A stretch of 37,580 nucleotides of DNA from an uncultured Pelagibacteraceae bacterium (lineage in GTDB: Bacteria > Pseudomonadota > Alphaproteobacteria > Pelagibacterales > Pelagibacteraceae). The notes beneath the pieces were generated by a model. That model worked only from the letters and a program-made list of their open reading frames with translations. It was not told where the DNA came from and ran no database searches. The position numbers and the translations under genes were made by a program. The number at the start of each line of letters is the position of its first letter. Positions within the stretch are counted from its first letter, which is position 1. Below are positions 1 through 7,315 of this stretch, piece by piece. The DNA is taken from the NCBI GenBank assembly GCA_902609645.1, contig CACLSS010000009.1, forward strand, positions 1 through 37,580, given 5' to 3'.

Positions 1-2
1 TG

Positions 3-686
3 GTTTATAAACTACATAAAATTAATGGGGAGATTGTTGATTTACAAAATCCTACAACAATGCCAGATCCCTCACAAATAAAATTAATAGAGGAGCCTTG
101 GATTAAAGCTACAATTATCACTCCAGATGAATATTTAGGATCAATAATTAAAGTCTGTCAGGACAAAAGAGGAATACAAAAAGATTTATCTTACTCTGGT
201 AATAGAGCAGTTTTGGTTTACGAACTTCCTTTGAATGAAGTTGTTTTTGATTTTTACGATAAATTAAAATCCCTTACGAGTGGTTATGCTAGTTTTGATT
301 ATGAACTTATTGAATATAGAGAGGGAGACTTAGTCAAGTTAAGCATCTTAGTAAATAATGAAAGTGTAGATGCTTTATCGATGATAATACACAAAGCTTT
401 TGCACAGAATCAAGGAAGACTGGTTTGTGAAAAATTGAAAGATTTGATACCTAGACATAATTTTATGATACCAATCCAGGCAGCGATAGGTGGAAAAATT
501 ATTGCTAGAGAGAGTATTAAGGGTTTTAAAAAAGATGTTTTAACAAAGATACACGGAGGAGGAGCTAGAGATCGTAAGAGAAAATTATTGGAAAAACAAA
601 AAAAAGGTAAAGCTAGATCAAAACAATTTGGTAAAGTGGAAATACCACAAGAAGCATTTATCGGTGTTCTCAAAATTGATAAATAA
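3..686 (+). CDS. lepA: Elongation factor 4 (LepA), C-terminal part
   Basis: This is the C-terminal end of the ribosomal back-translocase EF4/LepA, a GTPase that acts on stalled or mis-translocated ribosomes. The reading frame is open from base 3 and runs to the TAA at 684-686, so the gene starts outside the window; the ATG at 60 is internal. What is present is the EF-G domain V-like segment, with the family signature [18 protein letters not shown], followed by the LepA-specific C-terminal domain, with [24 protein letters not shown] and the basic [22 protein letters not shown] stretch (split here: [13 protein letters not shown], then LLEKQKKGK). The GTPase domain is not visible. The C terminus is complete and shows no lesion. 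The next gene starts 39 bases downstream on the same strand. Confidence 0.96.
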   Translation, partial: VYKLHKINGEIVDLQNPTTMPDPSQIKLIEEPWIKATIITPDEYLGSIIKVCQDKRGIQKDLSYSGNRAVLVYELPLNEVVFDFYDKLKSLTSGYASFDYELIEYREGDLVKLSILVNNESVDALSMIIHKAFAQNQGRLVCEKLKDLIPRHNFMIPIQAAIGGKIIARESIKGFKKDVLTKIHGGGARDRKRKLLEKQKKGKARSKQFGKVEIPQEAFIGVLKIDK

Positions 687-725
687 TTAAAATTGAATTT
701 TAAATATTAATATGTATTATTTTTA

Positions 726-1106
726 ATGAATAAAATTAGTTCAAATAAAAGTTTTGGTATACTTTTCTTTATCGTATTCTTTTTGATCGGTATTTGGCCT
801 TTATTTAATGGAGAGGTATTAAGAATTTGGCCAATACCTATTGCATTAATTTTTTTAGTTCTTGGTTTAATTAATTCAAAAATTCTTACACCTCTAAACT
901 TAATTTGGGTTAAATTTGGTGAACTACTTGGAAAAATAATTGCTCCAATCGTTATGGCCTTAGTTTATTTCGTAGTTTTAACACCAATAAGTCTAATATT
1001 AAGATTAATTAAAAAAGATATTTTAAAACTTAAAATTTTAAAAAATACAGATTCTTATTGGATAAAAAGAAAAAAAAAAATTGGCTCAATGAAAAAACAA
1101 TTTTAG
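726..1106 (+). CDS. SxtJ-family small membrane protein
   Basis: This 126-aa protein has two or three hydrophobic segments (about residues 10-27, 34-50 and 68-92) and a basic C terminus. The order of features, including the NSKILTPLN loop and the terminal YWIKR...SMKKQF block, matches the SxtJ family of small membrane proteins, named after a saxitoxin-cluster gene but widespread in bacteria that make no toxin. The family has no known biochemical role. It commonly sits beside a DUF5989 protein and a NodU/CmcH-type carbamoyltransferase, and both are found just downstream here (3039 and 3197). In this window two opposite-strand SGNH genes separate them. An 11-A run at 1070-1080 lies inside the gene, but the frame through it is intact, since the conserved terminal block follows. 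Family call is good; function is unknown. Confidence 0.78.
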   Translation: MNKISSNKSFGILFFIVFFLIGIWPLFNGEVLRIWPIPIALIFLVLGLINSKILTPLNLIWVKFGELLGKIIAPIVMALVYFVVLTPISLILRLIKKDILKLKILKNTDSYWIKRKKKIGSMKKQF

Positions 1107-1109
1107 TGG

Positions 1110-2024
1110 TCAATTAATTTTATCTAACAAATATTGAGAAATTATATCATGCGCTTTATCATTTGCATGTGGGTCTTTTTTTGAAACCCATAATTCTTCT
1201 TCTTTAAATTTACTCAAAGCGTTTTTGGAGTTTAAAAAAGTAATATCATTTTCTTTTGCAAAGTTTTCTATAATTTTTGTTTGTTCGGTAAATCCATAGT
1301 TTTTTAGATTTCTCAGTTCTGGAATATTATGAATGATAAAATTGATATTTTTATTGTCACAATATTTTTTTAATTCAATGATTTCTTGTAAAGTCTCATC
1401 CTTAAAACTTCCATCTAGAAAAGTATCTTTATAAAAGTTTTGCCAGTTGTCTTTTAATTTAAATCTTATTAGTAAATTTGTCATTTTATTAAAAAAGAAA
1501 GTATAAAAATATGAGTGTTTTTCTAAAATATGAGGTTTTTGAATTGTAACTCTTTCAAAATCATTAATATAGAAATTAAGGACTATTACCTCATATTTAT
1601 AAAGACTTTTGTAATTTTTAAAAAAATTCTCTATCTGCATGATTGTATTTGTATTTCCTATTCCTGCATTGATAACATGGTGATCATCGATTAATTCATT
1701 CAGTCTATTAGCAAAAGGTTTTTTGGCACCCCAACCAAAAGTCATAGAGTCGCCTATCATTAAAATTTTCTTTTTTTCCTTAGAATTATTTAAAATTCTG
1801 AAACCGTTAACATCTAACTTTACTTGAACTCCCATAAGCTCTTTTTCAACATTTTTTTTGTGTTCTATACCAATTTTTTTATTATTTGAAATTACCTTCA
1901 TATATTTAGCATATTTCATCATTTCGAATTCATAATTCATTCCATTGTCAATAATTAAACGCGAATAAATTTCAAGAATGAAAAAAGAAAAAAGTATTGA
2001 GATAAATACTGATAAATATTTCAT
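1110..2024 (-). CDS. SGNH/GDSL hydrolase-like protein, membrane anchored
   Basis: This 304-aa protein has an N-terminal hydrophobic segment (about residues 2-19) that should act as an uncleaved anchor or signal peptide, placing the body in the periplasm. The catalytic block I is seen as MIGDSMTFGWG (Ser about residue 93), an Asn-containing NAGIGNTNT stretch lies about 25 residues further on, and the C-terminal Asp/His block is DPHANDKAH (about 284-292). Together these fit the SGNH esterase/acyltransferase fold. Substrates in this family include acyl groups on sugars; the actual one cannot be read from sequence. It shares an ATGA overlap with the upstream gene at 2021-3004, so the two are co-transcribed. 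It ends 3 nt from the convergent sxtJ-like gene. Its placement next to a carbamoyltransferase suggests modification of an envelope glycan (inference). Confidence 0.75.
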   Translation of the reverse strand: MKYLSVFISILFSFFILEIYSRLIIDNGMNYEFEMMKYAKYMKVISNNKKIGIEHKKNVEKELMGVQVKLDVNGFRILNNSKEKKKILMIGDSMTFGWGAKKPFANRLNELIDDHHVINAGIGNTNTIMQIENFFKNYKSLYKYEVIVLNFYINDFERVTIQKPHILEKHSYFYTFFFNKMTNLLIRFKLKDNWQNFYKDTFLDGSFKDETLQEIIELKKYCDNKNINFIIHNIPELRNLKNYGFTEQTKIIENFAKENDITFLNSKNALSKFKEEELWVSKKDPHANDKAHDIISQYLLDKIN

Positions 2025-3004
2025 CTGTTAATATCGCTTAAATGTCTTGCAACTATGTTATTTCCATATGGACTTAGGTGACTTGGATCATTAGTAAAAA
2101 AAATCTTTTTTTTAGACTCATTTTTACAAAAAATAGTTTTGAAATTAATATATTGTAAATTTCGATTATTGAGCTCGTTCTTTATTATATTTTCTGCAAA
2201 ATCATCTATTAGACAGTTTTCATTATTAATTTGGTGACTATAAGGAATTAATAAAAAAACAATCTTATTATCATTTTTAGAATTAATTTTTTCTATTTTA
2301 CCCAAGTATTCCTTCATAAATTCAATATTTTTTTTTAATTTATAATATTTAATTGTTTGTAAATAATAAGATTTTGGCACATCTAAAGCAAAACCTTTAA
2401 TATAGACATAAGTAACTGATTTTGATCTTAAAAAATTATTTAACCAAACAAATAATTCAATTTTTTTTAACTTTTCTAATATTGTAAGATTATTTCTTCT
2501 ATCAGCTTTTTCATCATTTATTAAACTTGTCATAATTAAATCGTCTAATGAAAAGTTGACATAGATTTTTTCAGAATTTTTATCAATAATTTTATTTTTG
2601 AGTATGAAATAATTATTTTTTATATTACTACCAATTACTCCAGAATTTATATGAAAAATATTATTACTTTTGCTATTTAAAATTCCAACAAATGTATCTT
2701 CGTAAGTAACACCACTACCAAAAGTAACGCTTCCACCAACAAAATAAATTATTTTATCTCTATCTTGATAATTCGTTTTTTTTCCTGATATTCTAAAACC
2801 CTCACTATCAGTGTATACTTTTTTTCCAAAAACTTTTAGATTTTTTACATTATTATTATTAAAATTTGGTTCATAACTTTTATTATTTATAACCCCTTCG
2901 GATAAACCTAGGGGAGTAAGGTTTCCAAACATTCTCAAAATACCCTCAATAGTTAATAGCAATAAAATAACAGTGATAATATTTATTATAAATGTTTTTT
3001 TCAT
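2021..3004 (-). CDS. SGNH hydrolase-like protein, membrane anchored (GGS variant)
   Basis: This 327-aa protein is a second, divergent SGNH-type protein. It starts with a hydrophobic segment (about residues 5-23) typical of a membrane anchor. The nucleophile block is VGGSVTFGSG (Ser about residue 92), with Gly in place of the Asp of the classical GDS; this GGS form is common in relatives of the family. The C-terminal catalytic block is NDPSHLSPYGN (Asp 306, His 309). The middle part is poorly conserved and Lys/Asn rich. It is the first gene of a two-gene operon, overlapping the next one by 4 nt. Its start lies only 34 bp from the divergent DUF5989 start at 3039. It is likely a periplasmic esterase or acyltransferase; the substrate is unknown. 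Confidence 0.7.
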   Translation of the reverse strand: MKKTFIINIITVILLLLTIEGILRMFGNLTPLGLSEGVINNKSYEPNFNNNNVKNLKVFGKKVYTDSEGFRISGKKTNYQDRDKIIYFVGGSVTFGSGVTYEDTFVGILNSKSNNIFHINSGVIGSNIKNNYFILKNKIIDKNSEKIYVNFSLDDLIMTSLINDEKADRRNNLTILEKLKKIELFVWLNNFLRSKSVTYVYIKGFALDVPKSYYLQTIKYYKLKKNIEFMKEYLGKIEKINSKNDNKIVFLLIPYSHQINNENCLIDDFAENIIKNELNNRNLQYINFKTIFCKNESKKKIFFTNDPSHLSPYGNNIVARHLSDINR

Positions 3005-3038
3005 GGATAATTTGTAAGATTTATATAATATGTAATTA

Positions 3039-3191
3039 ATGATTTCATTCTTAAAAGAGTTTATCCAATTCCTCAGGGAAAGAAAAAAATATTGGCTTTA
3101 TCCAATCATAATTGTTTTGGCTCTTTTCGGAGTTTTAATAGTATTGAGCCAAGGTTCTGCAGTTGCACCATTTATTTACACAATATTTTAA
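3039..3191 (+). CDS. DUF5989 small membrane protein
   Basis: This 50-aa ORF is intact from the ATG at 3039 to the TAA at 3189. The N terminus FLKEFIQFLRERKKYW is a basic amphipathic helix. It is followed by one transmembrane helix (about residues 20-36) and a short tail SQGSAVAPFIYTIF. This is the typical appearance of DUF5989 proteins, which often sit directly before a NodU-type carbamoyltransferase, as here with only 5 nt between the stop and the next ATG. The role is unknown; association with the carbamoyltransferase and SxtJ at the membrane is an inference from conserved neighbourhood. A TATAAT at 3024-3029 would place transcription start very close to the ATG, so the mRNA may be almost leaderless. 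Confidence 0.8.
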   Translation: MISFLKEFIQFLRERKKYWLYPIIIVLALFGVLIVLSQGSAVAPFIYTIF

Positions 3192-3196
3192 TTTGA

Positions 3197-5038
3197 ATGT
3201 CTAAAATTCTCGGTATTTCAGCTTTTTATCATGATAGCGCTGCTACCTTGCTTGTAGATGGTGAAATTATTGCTGCCGCACAAGAAGAAAGATTTACCAG
3301 AAAAAAACATGATGAACGCTATCCATTTAACGCAGTACAATACATCTTAAATACCTCAAAACTAAAATTGAGTGACATAGATCACATTGTGTTTTTTGAA
3401 AAACCATTTTTAAAGTTTGAAAGATTACTTGAAACATATTTAGCTTTCGCACCTAAAGGTTTTAAGTCATTTTCTCTTGCAATGCCAATATGGCTGAGAG
3501 AAAAATTGTTTCAAAAAAACTTTTTGTTTAATTTATTGTGTCAACATGACCCTAAATTTAAAGACATAGATAAAATCAAATTCTCCGAACACCATTTTAG
3601 TCATGCAGCTTCAGCATTTTATCCATCCCCGTTTGAAGAGGCTGTAATACTTACTTTAGATGGGGTTGGAGAGTGGGCCACAACAACTCTAGCAATTGGA
3701 AAAAAAAATAATATTGAAATGTTAAAAGAAATATATTTTCCACATTCTTTGGGATTACTTTACTCAGCTTTTACATATTATATTGGTTTCAAAGTTAATA
3801 GCGGCGAATATAAAGTAATGGGTTTAGCCCCTTACGGCAAACCAATTTATAAGGAAAAAATTTTGCAAAATCTTGTAGATGTAAAAAAAGACGGATCTTT
3901 TAGATTAAATATGGATTTTTTTAATTATGCTACAGGTCTAACAATGACTTCAAAAAAATTCTCAAAATTATTTGCTCATCCAATAAGAAGACCTGACAAA
4001 GATTTACTCGAGCAATTTCATATGGATATTGCTGCATCAATTCAAGCAGTAACTGAGGAAATCGTTTTAAAACTTTCTAAAAATATTTCTGAAAAATATA
4101 ACATTAAAAATTTATGCTTAGCAGGTGGAGTAGCATTAAACTGTGTTGCTAATGGAAAAATTTTAAAAGAACGTATTTTTAAAAAAATATGGGTACAGCC
4201 TGCCGCTGGTGATGCAGGAGGATCTCTAGGAGCTGCGTTGGCATATTGGCATCAAGAACTTGAAAAGGGTAGAGTGGTAAAATCCAGAATTGATAGTATG
4301 AAAGGTTCATATTTAGGTCCATCGTATAATGAACAAGAAATAGAAAAAACCTTAAAGTCTTTAGGTGCCAAATTTGAAAAATATAACGAAAAAGAATTAA
4401 TTGATAAAGTTGCAACTGAATTAAACAACGAGAAAACAATAGGGTGGTTTCAAGGAAGAATGGAATTTGGCCCAAGGTCTTTGGGCGCTAGATCTATAAT
4501 AGCAGATCCGAGGTCCGATAAAATGCAGAAAGAACTTAATTTAAAAGTTAAATTTAGAGAAAGCTTCAGACCTTTTGCACCATCTGTTTTAAGAGAGGAT
4601 GTGAATAGTTGGTTTGATTTGAACACTGACAGTCCATATATGTTAATGGTTGCAGATGTTAAAAAAAGTATACAGATACCAATGAGTGAAAATGATCAAA
4701 AACTTTTTGGAATAGAAAAACTCAATGTTAAAAGATCTTCTATTCCTGCAGTTACTCATGTTGACTATTCAGCAAGAATTCAAACAGTTCATGAGGAAAC
4801 CAACCCAAAATATCACAAGCTTTTAAAAAAGTTTAAGGATATTACTGGTTGTCCTATATTAGTTAATACTTCGTTTAATATAAGAGGAGAACCCATAGTT
4901 TGTAATGTTAAAGATGCTTTTAAATGTTTCATGGGTACTAATCTTGATATTTTAGTTTGTGAAAATTTTATTTTACATAAAAATATGCAAGATAAAAGTT
5001 TACAAATAAATTACAAACAAGAAACAAAACTGGACTAA
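3197..5038 (+). CDS. NodU/CmcH/TobZ-type carbamoyltransferase
   Basis: This 613-aa protein has full family length. The N-terminal Kae1-like domain starts [17 protein letters not shown] and contains the metal-binding HxxxH (His132 and His136 in [11 protein letters not shown]), the LDGVGEW aspartate (about 155) and the nucleotide-binding [13 protein letters not shown] (about 309-321). The C-terminal half carries [18 protein letters not shown] (about 416-433) and [12 protein letters not shown], the O-carbamoyl-transfer domain that joins the two active sites. The family makes carbamoyl-adenylate from carbamoyl phosphate and ATP and moves the carbamoyl group to a hydroxyl, for example on Nod factors, cephamycin or tobramycin. 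The acceptor here is unknown. With DUF5989, SxtJ and SGNH proteins as neighbours, an envelope saccharide is the best guess (inference). A tRNA gene begins 4 nt after its stop codon. Confidence 0.92.
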   Translation: MSKILGISAFYHDSAATLLVDGEIIAAAQEERFTRKKHDERYPFNAVQYILNTSKLKLSDIDHIVFFEKPFLKFERLLETYLAFAPKGFKSFSLAMPIWLREKLFQKNFLFNLLCQHDPKFKDIDKIKFSEHHFSHAASAFYPSPFEEAVILTLDGVGEWATTTLAIGKKNNIEMLKEIYFPHSLGLLYSAFTYYIGFKVNSGEYKVMGLAPYGKPIYKEKILQNLVDVKKDGSFRLNMDFFNYATGLTMTSKKFSKLFAHPIRRPDKDLLEQFHMDIAASIQAVTEEIVLKLSKNISEKYNIKNLCLAGGVALNCVANGKILKERIFKKIWVQPAAGDAGGSLGAALAYWHQELEKGRVVKSRIDSMKGSYLGPSYNEQEIEKTLKSLGAKFEKYNEKELIDKVATELNNEKTIGWFQGRMEFGPRSLGARSIIADPRSDKMQKELNLKVKFRESFRPFAPSVLREDVNSWFDLNTDSPYMLMVADVKKSIQIPMSENDQKLFGIEKLNVKRSSIPAVTHVDYSARIQTVHEETNPKYHKLLKKFKDITGCPILVNTSFNIRGEPIVCNVKDAFKCFMGTNLDILVCENFILHKNMQDKSLQINYKQETKLD

Positions 5039-5042
5039 ATTT

Positions 5043-5132
5043 GGAGAGATGGCCGAGTGGTTTAAGGCGCACGCTTGGAAAGTGTGTAAACGGGAAACCG
5101 TTTCGTGGGTTCGAATCCCACTCTCTCCGCCA
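5043..5132 (+). tRNA. tRNA-Ser (anticodon GGA)
   Basis: The acceptor stem GGAGAGA (5043-5049) pairs with TCTCTCC (5122-5128). The D-arm is TGGCCGAGTGG, the anticodon stem CACGC/GTGTG encloses loop TT-GGA-AA, a long variable arm (CGGGAAACCG) is present as expected of a class II tRNA, and the T-arm is GTGGG-TTCGAAT-CCCAC. The discriminator G at 5129 is followed by an encoded CCA (5130-5132). The anticodon GGA reads UCC and UCU. Only 4 nt separate the gene from the upstream carbamoyltransferase stop codon, so it is either processed from that transcript or has a promoter inside that gene. Its 3' end borders the compositionally foreign gene pair at 5146-7048. Confidence 0.97.
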
Positions 5133-5145
5133 TTTTAAAAATTGA

Positions 5146-6063
5146 TTACTTTGTTACAACTAGCCGATTGATTGGCATTGAAAAACGCCCTTGTCTTTCT
5201 AGATCTCCGCTCTGTTTTGATATCGCTAGAAGATTAGATAGCTCAGAAAGCAATATCCTACGAGTCTCTGGTGGTAAGATGAATGAAGCATAAAAAAACC
5301 CTGCAGTAGTTTCAGCCACTTCAGCAACGGGTCCATCCATGAATACCATGTTAGTTTCGACGCTAATGTTAGCATCTGGAAAAGCCTCACTTAAAAGATT
5401 TTTCGAGCTATCTGTACTACGTATTCTTGGATCACCTAAATCAATCTCGCCATACTTAGGTATCTTAGCTTGTACGTATTCATAAATAAGATTGTATACA
5501 TCATTATATCCTGGCGCTGCATCCATAGGTCCATTGACCAATGCCGCAAACTTTCCACCTGAGGACAGTACACGACGGATTTCATTTAACACTGGAGTAA
5601 TTGGGTTCATTAATGTCAAAGCCCAATGGCACAGTACAACGTCTATTGAGTTATCGTCAATAGCCGTCAAATTTTGTGCTTTTAACTCAAACAGATCAAC
5701 AGAACCTTTTGGTAGACGCGCCTTAGTCAGTTCTAATTCTTCAGGACTTATATCCGCTCCTTTTAATTTAAAATTTTTATTACGGTCGTATAAGATTTTT
5801 AGTAATAGTCCTGATCCACAAGCAAGATCCAGCACACTGATACCATCAACATCAGGTACAATTTCAGCTAACCACTCATAACTATTACGTCCAGCCTTAT
5901 CGCGGCAAGAACTTGCACAATTTTCTGTGAAACCTGCATTATTTTGATGCACAGTTCTTAGATGGGCGAGTAGCGCTTTACTATCTGGCTGTTGATTTTT
6001 AGCAAGACTTTCAGTCCAGGTCGAGTTAATAACCGGCTGATTATTTGCATTTTTATTTGTCAT
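5146..6063 (-). CDS. Class I SAM-dependent methyltransferase (islet gene)
   Basis: This 305-aa protein contains a Rossmann methyltransferase core. Motif I is VLDLACGSGLLL (about residues 76-87), the acidic end of strand 2 is GADIS, the post-strand-4 region is DVVLCHWALTLM, and strand 5 follows EIRRVLSSGGKFAALV, all like UbiE/Methyltransf_11 enzymes. The acceptor is unknown. The start ATG (6061-6063) overlaps the end of the upstream oxygenase gene by 11 nt, so the two form an operon pointing toward tRNA-Ser. Base use is unlike the neighbours: I count 30 G+C in the 60 bases at 5521-5580, against 9 in 2281-2340. The protein is also poorer in Lys/Asn. This supports recent acquisition, probably to add a methyl group to a small molecule oxidised by its partner (inference). 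Confidence 0.88.
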   Translation of the reverse strand: MTNKNANNQPVINSTWTESLAKNQQPDSKALLAHLRTVHQNNAGFTENCASSCRDKAGRNSYEWLAEIVPDVDGISVLDLACGSGLLLKILYDRNKNFKLKGADISPEELELTKARLPKGSVDLFELKAQNLTAIDDNSIDVVLCHWALTLMNPITPVLNEIRRVLSSGGKFAALVNGPMDAAPGYNDVYNLIYEYVQAKIPKYGEIDLGDPRIRSTDSSKNLLSEAFPDANISVETNMVFMDGPVAEVAETTAGFFYASFILPPETRRILLSELSNLLAISKQSGDLERQGRFSMPINRLVVTK

Positions 6064-7048
6064 TTACTGGCCAACAAATTGGATTTAGCGGACTAGCAGC
6101 TACGTCACCGGGATTTATATTTGGCATAAATTTTTGCCAGTCACCAGAAACCATAGTAGGATTATTTATCACCCGTGCCCCATCTCTAAAATAAGTATTG
6201 GCCAAAGCTACTCGGCTACGACTAGTTCGATTTCGTGATGCAGTATGAAAATTTAAATTGTGATGAAAGCTAACTTCACCTAGCTCAAATGGAGTTTCAT
6301 TCACGGTGACACCATTTTTTTTAAAAACTTCTGATACTCCACGGTCATAACCAGTACCAGTTTTTTCAAAAGTAACAGCATTAACTAGCTTATGTACATC
6401 TAGTGGGTAGGCGAAAGATAGTGGTCCCATCTCAATTGGGGTTGGTTGTGCTGGTACCCACGCAGTTACTACATCGTTAGTGTCTAATGGAAAATGATGA
6501 TCATCAAAGTGCCATGGCGTTCTTCCACAACCGGCTTGTTTTGCTAAAACGTTATCATGGTAAAGTCTAACCGCAGGAACTCCTAATAGATCCGCTGAAA
6601 TTTGTCCAAGACGTGGTGATAACACGTATGCACGTAAAAGTTTGTTTTTAGGCCAGATCATTTCAAGACTAAGAAACCGGTCATGTGCCTCTTTGTCAGG
6701 ATCAACCTTAAATTCTTTTTTTAATAGGCTGATTAACTCAGCTCTGAGTTTAAGTACAACACCAGGTGAGAAAACTTTTTTTAATTTAATAAAACCGTTT
6801 TTTCTAAAGAAAGTAATTTGTTCATTTTTTAAATAATAGGCTTTAGTAAGTTCGGAGACGACTTCTTCATCACTGGGGATCGTAAGGCTTGGCAAAGGAT
6901 CAGCATTAATTATTGAGTCCTTTTTAACATCATTATTTGCAAGACCAACATACCAGTCCCACCAGGCTTGATTATCTTTATCCCATGGCTTACTGATATC
7001 GGCAGCGTCAGATATTTTTGATTTTATCTTCTCTCGAGATGTTTTCAT
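6053..7048 (-). CDS. Phytanoyl-CoA dioxygenase (PhyH) family protein
   Basis: This 331-aa protein is a non-haem Fe(II)/2-oxoglutarate-dependent oxygenase. The iron site reads as His180 and Asp182 in the stretch TPWHFDDHHFP, with the distal His268 in NLNFHTASRNR. Arg279 (SRVALA) should bind the 2-oxoglutarate carboxylate. An N-terminal extension of about 75 residues precedes the usual QITFFRKNGFIKL opening of the PhyH domain. Family members hydroxylate very different small molecules, so the substrate cannot be named. It is the first gene of a two-gene operon with the methyltransferase downstream. Hand count gives 26 G+C in the 60 bases at 6481-6540, clearly above the local level. Start ATG at 7046-7048 is the only plausible one and leads into a Lys-rich N terminus. 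Confidence 0.88.
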   Translation of the reverse strand: MKTSREKIKSKISDAADISKPWDKDNQAWWDWYVGLANNDVKKDSIINADPLPSLTIPSDEEVVSELTKAYYLKNEQITFFRKNGFIKLKKVFSPGVVLKLRAELISLLKKEFKVDPDKEAHDRFLSLEMIWPKNKLLRAYVLSPRLGQISADLLGVPAVRLYHDNVLAKQAGCGRTPWHFDDHHFPLDTNDVVTAWVPAQPTPIEMGPLSFAYPLDVHKLVNAVTFEKTGTGYDRGVSEVFKKNGVTVNETPFELGEVSFHHNLNFHTASRNRTSRSRVALANTYFRDGARVINNPTMVSGDWQKFMPNINPGDVAASPLNPICWPVNDK

Positions 7049-7167
7049 ATAAATAATCTATACTGTTTTATTAAATTAGTAAGTACACTTTTTGACCTTT
7101 TTTAAGAATTTTACTCTCCGTCACAATTTTTTGTTATAATTAACCGAATCAGAAAGGAGTACTAATA
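7049..7167. other. Junction spacer between islet and resident DNA
   Basis: This spacer separates the start of the minus-strand oxygenase gene from the plus-strand 19-aa ORF. Composition drops back to the AT-rich level of the chromosome within it. At 7114-7123 it contains CTCTCCGTCA, matching nine of ten bases of the 3' end of tRNA-Ser including CCA (CTCTCCGCCA, 5123-5132), in the same orientation. It also contains an extended -10 promoter element (7132-7140). No recombinase gene is present. Confidence 0.5.
7132..7140 (+). promoter_or_regulatory. Extended -10 promoter element
   Basis: TGTTATAAT is a perfect extended -10 (TG-N-TATAAT). No convincing -35 is seen at the right distance, which extended -10 promoters do not strictly need. 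Transcription would start near 7147, giving a leader of about 20 nt to the 19-aa ORF at 7168. Confidence 0.5.
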
Positions 7168-7227
7168 ATGAGCGGTTGGGAAATTTTAGCTGTTATTTAT
7201 GTAATCTATTACATCACAAGTAATTAA
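7168..7227 (+). CDS. Very small hydrophobic peptide ORF (19 aa)
   Basis: The ORF encodes MSGWEILAVIYVIYYITSN and then TAA. A strong Shine-Dalgarno (AAAGGAG, ending at 7159) sits 8 nt before the ATG, and an extended -10 promoter sits about 30 nt upstream. Residues 5-16 form a single short hydrophobic helix. An inverted repeat ATGTAAT-CT-ATTACAT (7199-7214) lies inside the coding sequence. The ORF is too short to judge by codon statistics and I recognise no family. The length and hydrophobicity resemble small inner-membrane peptides, including type I toxin peptides such as Ibs, but no antisense RNA can be demonstrated here. It could also be the leader of a small RNA. Confidence 0.4.
   Translation: MSGWEILAVIYVIYYITSN
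7199..7214. repeat. Inverted repeat, 7-bp arms
   Basis: ATGTAAT-CT-ATTACAT is a perfect inverted repeat with a 2-base centre. As RNA it could form a 6-bp stem with a 4-base loop. It lies inside the 19-aa ORF, so it may act as an RNA hairpin or as a DNA operator. AT-rich sequence makes chance palindromes fairly common. Confidence 0.35.
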
Positions 7228-7245
7228 ATTTAATAGATAAAATTA

Positions 7246-7314
7246 TCAAAAAATATATTTATCGGCTAGGTAAATAACTATTCCAATAGCTATTCCTAAT
7301 AGGATCCAGTGCAT
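7246..7314 (-). CDS. Very small membrane protein (22 aa), end of trkH operon
   Basis: The ORF begins MHWILLGIAIGIVIYLADKY and adds Ile-Phe before TGA. Its ATG follows the TAA of the NlpC/P60 gene after a single base, and the Shine-Dalgarno GGAGAG lies within the last codons of that gene at 7322-7327, so translation coupling is likely. Residues 3-16 make one transmembrane helix followed by a charged ADKY turn. The good ribosome site, tight spacing and clear one-helix design favour a real gene over chance. I know no named family. It converges on the 19-aa ORF with 18 nt between their stop codons. Confidence 0.5.
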   Translation of the reverse strand: MHWILLGIAIGIVIYLADKYIF

Positions 7315-7315
7315 T

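Noticed and set aside
4179-4475. 98-codon minus-strand ORF inside the carbamoyltransferase gene
   Set aside because: It is antisense to an intact, motif-complete enzyme and has no features of its own.
5105-5293. 62-codon plus-strand ORF starting inside tRNA-Ser
   Set aside because: It begins within the tRNA and runs antisense to the well supported methyltransferase gene; no ribosome site or family motif.
7228-7245. Possible intrinsic terminator between the two tiny convergent ORFs
   Set aside because: Inverted repeats nearby (for example GATAA-AA-TTATC just before and into the second ORF) are pure AT with short stems; not convincing as a Rho-independent terminator.
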